A stretch of DNA of 64,000 nucleotides from CAMXAS01 sp964442435 (GTDB lineage: Bacteria > Bacteroidota > Bacteroidia > Bacteroidales > P3). Shown piece by piece: positions 57,524 through 64,000 of the stretch. The DNA lies in contig CAYTZG010000005.1 of assembly GCA_964442435.1 (NCBI GenBank), positions 50,133 through 114,132 of the forward strand, read 5' to 3'. Each line of letters begins with the position of its first letter. The stretch's first letter is position 1. The notes under the pieces are model-generated. The model was not told where the DNA came from, searched no databases, and saw only the letters and a list, made by a program, of their open reading frames with translations. Both the position numbers and the translations under genes were made by a program.

Positions 57524-59694
57524 TTTTGCTGTCGGCGGCGCTCGGCAGCGCGGCCCTGGCGCAGGAAGCGCAACCCATTGAAGACAATCAAATCGAAGCC
57601 GCGTCAGAAACGACGCCGGCCATCTCAAAATTCGCCACCGTGGAAAATCCTTTCGACCTCTCTTGGGCGGAGCAGCCGTTCAACGCGCCGCCTTTCGACT
57701 ATATCAAGCCGGAACACTACCTGCCGGCTTTGGAAAAAGCCATCGCCGCGCATGAGGCCGAAATCGAGGCCATCGTCAATAACCGCGAAGAGCCCACGTT
57801 CGAGAACACGTTGCTCGCGTTCGACCGCAGCGGGTTGGACCTTGAACGGGTCATGCTCGTGCTGACGAACATCGAGTCGGCGCATTCCACGCCCGAACTC
57901 CGCGCCATCATGCCGGAGGCCCTGCGATTGGAAACGGCGCATTCGGATGAGGTTTATATGAACCCGTTCCTGTTCCGCCGCATCAAACGGCTCAAGAACA
58001 ATGCCGACAAACTGAACCTGTCGCCCGTGGAAAAGCGGCTGTTGGACGAGACCTACAAGCAGTTCGTGCGCTGCGGCGCCGAGCTGAACGAGGCCGACCG
58101 CAACCGGCTCAAGGAAATCAACGGCCGTATCGCCGAGTTGGAACACGTATTCGGCAATCACGTGCTGGCGGCCACCGAAGCCTATAAGCTGGTGGTCAAC
58201 GATGAGGGCGAAATAGAAGGTCTGCCCGACGATTACAGGCAGGCGGCCAAAGACCGCGCGATGGAAGCCGGCAACAAGGGGTGGCAGTTCGGCTTGGACA
58301 ACGCCAGCGTTATGCCGGCCTTGCGATATGTGGCCAACCGCCCGTTGCGCGAGATGCTGTTGCAGGCTTATCTGCAACGCTGTCAGGCTTCGGACGAGGC
58401 CAACGACAACGAAAAGGTCATAGACGAACTGTTGCGGCTCCGTTTGGAGAAAGCCAACCTCATGGGCTATGCGACCTATGCCGACTATGTGTTGGCCGAC
58501 CGTATGGCCGGCACGCCCGCCCGGGTGTACGACCTGCTCACGCGCGTCTATGAGCCGGGCTTGGCCAAGGCTAAGGAAGAACTCGCGATGATGGAACCGC
58601 TGTTGGCGGCTGATGAAGCCGACAAGACGGCCTTTACCGCCGCCGACTGGCGCTTTTACGCCGACCGCATCCGCCGCGAGCGCTACGATTTGGATGAAAA
58701 CGAGTTGCGCCCGTATTTCTCGGTGGATGCCGTGCGTAACGGCATTTTCGAACTCTGCCATCGGCTCTATGGCCTGCGTTTTGAAGACGTGTCCTCGCAG
58801 GTTTCCATGCCGACGCCCAATACGACGGCCTACGCCTGCTACGATGCCGACAGCGCCTTGCTCGGCCTGCTTTACCTCGACATGGTGGCGCGTCCGGGCT
58901 ACAAGGGCAGCGGCGCTTGGAACACGAACTACGTGAACCAACGTATGGAGAACGGCCAGCGGTTTACGCCCGTCACGTCCATCGTCACGAACTATGCCGC
59001 GCCGGTGGGTGGCAAGCCGTCGCTGTTGACGCTTGACGAAACCGAGACGTTCTTCCACGAGTTCGGCCATGCGTTGCATGGGTTGCTGGCCAACGTGCCT
59101 TACCGTGGCTTGGCCGACGTGCCGCTGGATTTCGTCGAACTGCCGTCGCAAATCATGGAACACTGGGCCGTGGCCCCCGAAATGTTGCAACTCTATGCCA
59201 AGCATTACGAAACGGGCGAACCGATGCCCGACAGTTTGATCAAGAAGATAGACGCGGCTTCCAAATACGGACAGGGCTTCGCCACCACCGAATTCGTCGC
59301 GGCCGCGCTGTTGGATATGGACTACCATACGCAGACCAAATATGGCAAGAAACCGATTCAGGTCGAAAAGTTCGAACAGCAGTACCTGACCAAGAAACGC
59401 GGGCTCATCGACCAGATTCCGCCGCGTTACCGCTCCACGTATTTCAGCCATATCATGACGGGCATGTATGCCGTGGGCTATTACGGCTACCTGTGGGCGG
59501 AAGTGCTGGATGCGGACGCCTACGACGCCTTCTTTGAAACGGGCGATATCTTCAATCCGGCCGTGGCCACGGCCTTCCGCAAGTCTATTTTGGAGAACGG
59601 CGGGATGTACGACGCCATGCAGATGTACAAGAACTTCCGTGGGCGTGAAGCCGACGTGAAGCCGCTGTTGCGCAACCGCGGGCTTTTGGATTAA
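57490..59694 (+). CDS. M3 family oligopeptidase (peptidyl-dipeptidase Dcp-like)
   Basis: A 734-residue, complete protein read from the copy after the gap. It has a signal peptide (LPVLLSAALGSAALAQ). The zinc motif is HEFGH (His523, Glu524, His527) in ETFFHEFGHALHGLL, and the third ligand is Glu550 in DFVELPSQIMEHW. The substrate-binding region has GMYAVGYYGYLWAE near the end. Long helices before the zinc site match the thimet-oligopeptidase fold. Dcp relatives remove dipeptides from the C-terminus of short peptides. The signal peptide puts this one in the periplasm, where it could handle peptides from secreted proteases. The next gene starts 9 bases later. Confidence 0.93.
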   Translation: MKQLIVRFGLPVLLSAALGSAALAQEAQPIEDNQIEAASETTPAISKFATVENPFDLSWAEQPFNAPPFDYIKPEHYLPALEKAIAAHEAEIEAIVNNREEPTFENTLLAFDRSGLDLERVMLVLTNIESAHSTPELRAIMPEALRLETAHSDEVYMNPFLFRRIKRLKNNADKLNLSPVEKRLLDETYKQFVRCGAELNEADRNRLKEINGRIAELEHVFGNHVLAATEAYKLVVNDEGEIEGLPDDYRQAAKDRAMEAGNKGWQFGLDNASVMPALRYVANRPLREMLLQAYLQRCQASDEANDNEKVIDELLRLRLEKANLMGYATYADYVLADRMAGTPARVYDLLTRVYEPGLAKAKEELAMMEPLLAADEADKTAFTAADWRFYADRIRRERYDLDENELRPYFSVDAVRNGIFELCHRLYGLRFEDVSSQVSMPTPNTTAYACYDADSALLGLLYLDMVARPGYKGSGAWNTNYVNQRMENGQRFTPVTSIVTNYAAPVGGKPSLLTLDETETFFHEFGHALHGLLANVPYRGLADVPLDFVELPSQIMEHWAVAPEMLQLYAKHYETGEPMPDSLIKKIDAASKYGQGFATTEFVAAALLDMDYHTQTKYGKKPIQVEKFEQQYLTKKRGLIDQIPPRYRSTYFSHIMTGMYAVGYYGYLWAEVLDADAYDAFFETGDIFNPAVATAFRKSILENGGMYDAMQMYKNFRGREADVKPLLRNRGLLD

Positions 59695-59703
59695 GGCGGC
59701 GCG

Positions 59704-62495
59704 ATGGGGGCGGATGCGGCATCGGGTACGCGTGCGGGCCGGCGGCTCAGGCCGTTGGCCGTAGCCTGTCTGTGGCTTTTGGCGCTCGGATGGGGCGCGC
59801 CCCTGCGGGCCACCCATCAGAAGGCGGCCGAAATCACGTTTACCTACGTATCCGGCTATACGTACCGCTTCCGTTTGGTCACCTATACGTTCACCGAATC
59901 GGAGGCCGACCGCCCCGAGTTGGAAATCAATTGGGGCGACGGCAGCGGTGACGTCCTCAGCCGCGAAAGCGCGACCCTCGTTCCCGGTCAGCAGACCCAA
60001 ATCAATGTATATATCGGTACGCATACCTATGCGGGGCCGGGTTCCTATTATGTCAGCATGGAAGACGCCAACCGCAACGGGGGCGTCGTCAATATGCCCA
60101 ACAGCATCAATACGCCGATGTATGTCGAAACGCTGTTGGTCATCAGCCCTTATATGTCGGCCGGCAACAACAGTCCCGTGCTGACGGCGTGTCCCGTCGA
60201 TGACCGCGGTTGCGTGGGGCGGCGGTTCATCCACAATCCGGCGGCCTACGACCCCGATGGCGACAGCCTTTCCTACCATCTGATACGGTGCCGGACTTCG
60301 AACGGGGAAGACATCGCGGGCTATTCGTTTCCGTCCGCTTCCGATACGATTTACGTCAACGAACGCACGGGCGACCTGGTTTGGGAAAACCCGGTGACGC
60401 AGGGCGAATACAATGTGGCGATACTCGTGCGGGAATGGCGGAACGGCCGCCTGATAGGCGAGGTAACGCGCGATATGCAGATTGTCGTGCAGATGTGCGA
60501 CAACTATCCGCCCGACCTTATTTGCGATGACGCCTATTGCGTGGAGGCGGGGCAGCGCCTGCAGTTCGAAGCCTATGCGCTGGATCTTGACGGCGACGGC
60601 ATCGGTATGCAAGCTTCGGGCGAAATCTTTGCCACGCGGCGCGCGGCCGACTTGCAGCCGTTGGGGGGCACACCCGACAGCGTGCGTTACGAATTCGTCT
60701 GGCAGACCGAATTGGGCGATTCGCGCGCCCAACCTTACGGTATATACTTAAAGGCCACCGATGGCGGCCAGCCCCCGCTGTCCGACCTCAAAACGGTTTC
60801 GGTGCAGGTCTTGGCGCCGGCCGTGCGTGGCTTGCAGGCCGACTACGACTTGCGGCAGGCGCAAGTGCGGCTGCGGTGGGAAACGTCCGTCAGCCCCCAT
60901 GCCAAGGGCTATCGCATCTACCGCCGGGCCGGCTATGCGGACGACGAGGCGTTTGATGAATGCCACGGCGGGGTGGGCGCGGATTATACGTTGATAGGCA
61001 CGTGCGATAAGTTGTCCGACACCGCCTGTGTGGATAGCGCCGGTTTGGCTTCGGGTATGCACTATTGCTACCGGGTATGCGCTTATTTCGTTGACGGCAG
61101 CGAGAGTTACGCCTCTGCGCCCGCCTGCGTGGAAATCGCGTCCTATACGCCCGTCTTTACGCACATCAGCGTGGCCGAGACCGACGTGCAGAACGGCCGT
61201 ATGGCGCTCGAATGGCGGCATCTGCGCGCCCGCGACAGCGTGTTGGACGGCTATGATTACGGTTTGTTTGGCGGCTATACGCCCGACAATATGCAGTTCT
61301 TGGGGCACTTTCCGTTGGATAGCGTCGTGCGTTGGACCGATACCGGCCTCAATACGGTCGGTCATCCTTATTACTACCGCTTGGGCCTGTTGTCCGAAGG
61401 GGCGGACGACCCACTTGAATACGCCACGTCGGTCTACGCCTCCACCTACCTTATGGCCGTGCCGCACAGCCGCCGCGTGGAACTCAGTTGGAATTTCGAC
61501 CACCCGTGGCACAACGAATACTTTACGGTCTATCGCCGGCATCCCGACTCGGCGGCTTTCGCGCCGGTGGCGCGCGTGACGGCCCGTCGCTATGTGGATG
61601 TCGGTTTGGAGAACGACCGCACCTACCGTTATTACGTGGAGGNNNNNNNNNNNNNNNNNNNNNNNNNNNNNNNNNNNNNNNNNNNNNNNNNNNNNNNNNN
61701 NNNNNNNNNNNNNNNNNNNNNNNNNNNNNNNNNNNNNNNNNNCGCTATGTGGATGTCGGTTTGGAGAACGACCGCACCTACCGTTATTACGTGGAGGGGT
61801 ACGGCTCCTATTACAACGACAGCCTGCCTTCGCCTTTGCTCAACCGCTCCAACGTCGTGGCGGCGGTGCCGGTTTTGGGCACGCCCTGCCGGCCTACGTT
61901 ATATCTGCGCGACAGCAGTTGCGACCCGCTCATGAACACGCTCGCCTGGCGGTTCGAGGTCGGGGATACGGGCGGGGCGGCCGATTCGTCCGCCTGGGCC
62001 GACTGCTACACCGATGTGGCCTATTATAAACTCTACTACAGACGATACGGCGAACCGGTCTATGAGGAAGTGGCCGTTACGGAAGAAAACTTCTACGAAC
62101 ACGAGCCGGAGGGCTATTGGGCTTGCTATTATGTCACGGCTGTCAACGAGTCCGATATGGAAAGCGAGGCGAGCAATATCGTCTATGCCGACAACCGTTC
62201 GTGTTTCAGCTACCGTCTGCCCAATGTCTTCACGCCCAACGGCGACGGCTATAACGACACGTTCCGCGCCCTGCCCAACCAATATGTGGAGGGATTCCGT
62301 ATCGATATCTTCAACCGTTGGGGCAACCCGGTCTTTTCGTCAGATGACCCCAAGTTTGAGTGGAACGGCCGCATGGACGGGAGCGGCAAGGAATGCCCGG
62401 ACGGCGTTTATTTCTACGTCGTCGAATTTACGGTGGAAGCCGAGGGACTGAACGATAAAATCTACCAGAGCGGTTCCGTCACGATTCTGCGGTAG
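59704..62495 (+). CDS. PKD/type III-module secreted protein with T9SS type B (CHU_C) sorting domain, interrupted by assembly gap
   Basis: The gene appears to change frame at the second N gap. If the 100 N and the duplicated 55 bases are removed (155 bases), one frame of about 878 residues results. It has an export signal (WLLALGWGAPLRA), a PKD-like module (VSGYTYRFRLVTYTFTES; INWGDGSGD), a cadherin/PKD-like region (YDPDGDSLSYHLI), fibronectin type III modules (AKGYRIYRRAGY; HYCYRVCAYF) and a C-terminal gliding-motility-type domain (LPNVFTPNGDGYNDTF). Type B cargo usually depends on a PorP/SprF-like partner, and none is adjacent. It is probably a secreted or surface adhesin and is co-transcribed with the M3 peptidase. 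Confidence 0.82.
61588..61797. other. assembly gap 2 with 55-bp duplicated flanks
   Basis: N at 61643-61742 (100 bases). Bases 61588-61642 equal 61743-61797 exactly. The same 55-base overlap as at gap 1 points to the assembler overlap length. Merging the copies restores the reading frame of the CHU_C protein. Confidence 0.92.
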
Positions 62496-62522
62496 CGTGC
62501 ATCACGCGGGTATTCTTCTAAA

Positions 62523-63989
62523 TCAGAAGCTGAAATAAATGAAGGGCTGGGGTACCGCGCTGTGGCTTGCAATCAACAGCACGCCTATAAGCAGGCATAC
62601 CAACCCTTTGATGACCCAGGGCGCGCGGGCGAACGTCATCTTTACGGTTTCCTGAGCCGAGGCCGGCAGGAAGTGCAGGATAAAGCCCAGCGCCATGATG
62701 GCGAATACCGTCTTGTAATGGCTGACAATGGCGCCTATGGTTTCAATCGGTGTGGTCTGGCACAGGCCGAGATACCAATCGGCCGCCGCTTGCAGTGAGT
62801 CGGTGCGGAAAACGACCCAACTCAGGCAGATGAGGTGGAAATAGACAAGGGTTTTCAATACGCGCACCCAGCGTTTCTGCGGATGGTCTTTCAAGCCCGT
62901 CAGTTTCTCGAAACAGAGGAACAGGCCGTGCAGGAATCCCCAAAACAGGAAATTGAGCGCGGCGCCGTGCCAGATACCGCAGAGCGTCATGCTTACGAGA
63001 AGGGCCGCTATCATGCGCCATACACCGTGCCGGCTGCCGCCGATTGGTATATATACGTAATCGCGAAACCACGTGGAGAGCGTGATATGCCAACGGTGCC
63101 AAAAGTCGGTAAACGAGTCGGCCTTGTAGGGCGAGCGGAAGTTGACCGGCAACGTGAAGCCCAAGCAGGCGGCCAGGCCGATGGCGATGTCGGTATAGCC
63201 GGAAAAGTCGCAGTAAATCTGAAGCGCGTAGCCGTAGGTGGCCATCCAGTGTTCAAAGCCCGTATAGAGCGTGGCGTTTTCAAACACCGGGTTCACCCAT
63301 TGGGCAATCCAGTCGGCGATGGCGATTTTCTTGACCAAACCGCAAAGTACCATAAACAGCGCGAAAGAGAACTCCTTGGTCGAGAGTTGGTAGTGCCGTT
63401 GCAACTGCGGCAGGAACGCGTTGGCGCGCACGATGGGCCCCGCCACCAATTGCGGGAAAAAACTCAGGTATAGCGCAAAGTCGAACAGGTTGCGGCAATA
63501 GGGAATCTGCCGCCGATACAAGTCCACGAGATAACTCAAGGCCTGGAACGTAAAGAACGAGATACCGACGGGCAACACAATCGTATTGAGGAACGGCAGG
63601 TCGCCGAACAGGGCTTCATCCGTACCCGGCCAGGCCGGTATCCATTCGTAAACGAGGTGGTTCAGAAAGTCGGCATACTTGAAATAGGAGAGCAGCGACA
63701 GGTTGAGGATAATGCCGATAATGAGGAAGAATTTGGCGATGACGGGCTCCTGTTCCCGCCGGCTCTTGTCGATGAGCCAGCCGCAGCCGTAGTTCAGGAA
63801 AATGGAGGCCAGCAGCATGAACACCGCCGCGCCGGCCGTCTCGAAATAGAAAAACAGGCTGCACAGCAACAGAAAGCGGTTGCGGGCCGTGCGGTAGCGG
63901 TACAGCAGGCTGAAACCGGCCAATACCACGGCCATGAACCACCAAAACGACAGGCTCGTGAACAAGAAATCAGGGTTTCCGGCTATCAT
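62523..63989 (-). CDS. MBOAT family O-acyltransferase (AlgI-like)
   Basis: A 488-residue polytopic membrane protein. The start at 63989 is 11 bases from the window edge, and the frame is open to the edge, so a start further upstream cannot be excluded. It has about a dozen hydrophobic segments. Family motifs include LPVGISFFTFQALSYLVD, FPQLVAGPIVRA, YCDFSGYTDIAIGLA, FRSPYKADSFTDFWHRWHIT and YIPIGGSRHG. The probable catalytic His is in LCGIWHGAALNFLFWG. AlgI-type enzymes move acyl groups to exported polysaccharides or wall polymers, usually with a DltD/AlgJ-like partner that would lie upstream, outside the window. The acceptor is unknown. Confidence 0.93.
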   Translation of the reverse strand: MIAGNPDFLFTSLSFWWFMAVVLAGFSLLYRYRTARNRFLLLCSLFFYFETAGAAVFMLLASIFLNYGCGWLIDKSRREQEPVIAKFFLIIGIILNLSLLSYFKYADFLNHLVYEWIPAWPGTDEALFGDLPFLNTIVLPVGISFFTFQALSYLVDLYRRQIPYCRNLFDFALYLSFFPQLVAGPIVRANAFLPQLQRHYQLSTKEFSFALFMVLCGLVKKIAIADWIAQWVNPVFENATLYTGFEHWMATYGYALQIYCDFSGYTDIAIGLAACLGFTLPVNFRSPYKADSFTDFWHRWHITLSTWFRDYVYIPIGGSRHGVWRMIAALLVSMTLCGIWHGAALNFLFWGFLHGLFLCFEKLTGLKDHPQKRWVRVLKTLVYFHLICLSWVVFRTDSLQAAADWYLGLCQTTPIETIGAIVSHYKTVFAIMALGFILHFLPASAQETVKMTFARAPWVIKGLVCLLIGVLLIASHSAVPQPFIYFSF

Positions 63990-64000
63990 AGGCTTTCTCC

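Noticed and set aside
59704..61935. Frameshifted or truncated CHU_C protein (pseudogene)
   Set aside because: The frame change occurs exactly at the N gap and disappears when the 155 extra bases are removed.

Overview
The window looks like a chromosomal piece of a member of the Bacteroidota, most likely Bacteroidales. The evidence is the set of type IX secretion system (T9SS) sorting domains on large secreted proteins, a DUF5723-type protein, a Bacteroidales-type NlpC/P60 peptidase, a short-LID adenylate kinase, and promoter-like boxes matching the Bacteroidota pattern TTTG/N19-21/TAnnTTTG. Base composition is fairly GC-rich for the group, judged by eye. The sequence looks like a draft or metagenome scaffold. 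It holds two 100-N gaps, and each is flanked by an exact 55-bp duplication that is best read as an assembly overlap.

Layout. (1) 1-6.3 kb: end of a GT4 glycosyltransferase, ligA, then on the minus strand an NlpC/P60 peptidase, a TonB-like protein, an ORF6N protein and an outer-membrane barrel. (2) 6.3-12.1 kb: a complete tripartite RND efflux system (membrane fusion lipoprotein, AcrB-like pump, TolC-like lipoprotein). (3) 12.2-38.5 kb: a long minus-strand block of T9SS cargo. It contains an S8 subtilase, an Omp28-like protein, and five giant secreted proteins of two paralogous families, called A and B here. In transcription order the giants run B3-A2, a TPR/transmembrane/HTH regulator, B2-A1, then B1. 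(4) 38.5-41.3 kb: a structured intergenic region with four inverted repeats, a DAK2-DegV fusion (probable one-piece fatty acid kinase) and a sugar-phosphate transferase. (5) 41.3-44.3 kb: a helix-hairpin-helix outer-membrane barrel with its overlapping partner, then purE. (6) 45-47.6 kb: adk, mrp, a NifU-like Fe-S protein and a LolD-like ATPase, all on the plus strand. (7) 47.8-49.2 kb: two tandem related outer-membrane proteins. (8) 49.4-53.1 kb: the translation cluster thrS-infC-rpmI-rplT-rplS, where infC most likely starts at a rare ATA codon. (9) 53.1-62.5 kb: a lipoprotein, a DUF5723 protein, queE, an M3 peptidase and a PKD/CHU_C protein with a type B sorting domain. (10) An MBOAT acyltransferase at the right edge.

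The most unusual part is the A/B cluster at 16.5-38.5 kb. Three B paralogs share an N-terminal signature and a C-terminal domain that looks like a T9SS sorting domain but lacks the usual YPNP entry motif. The two A paralogs carry a standard YPNP-type domain. The genes form B-A pairs around a membrane-anchored TPR/HTH regulator. I infer a coordinately expressed surface or secreted system. Its biochemical role cannot be read from the sequence.
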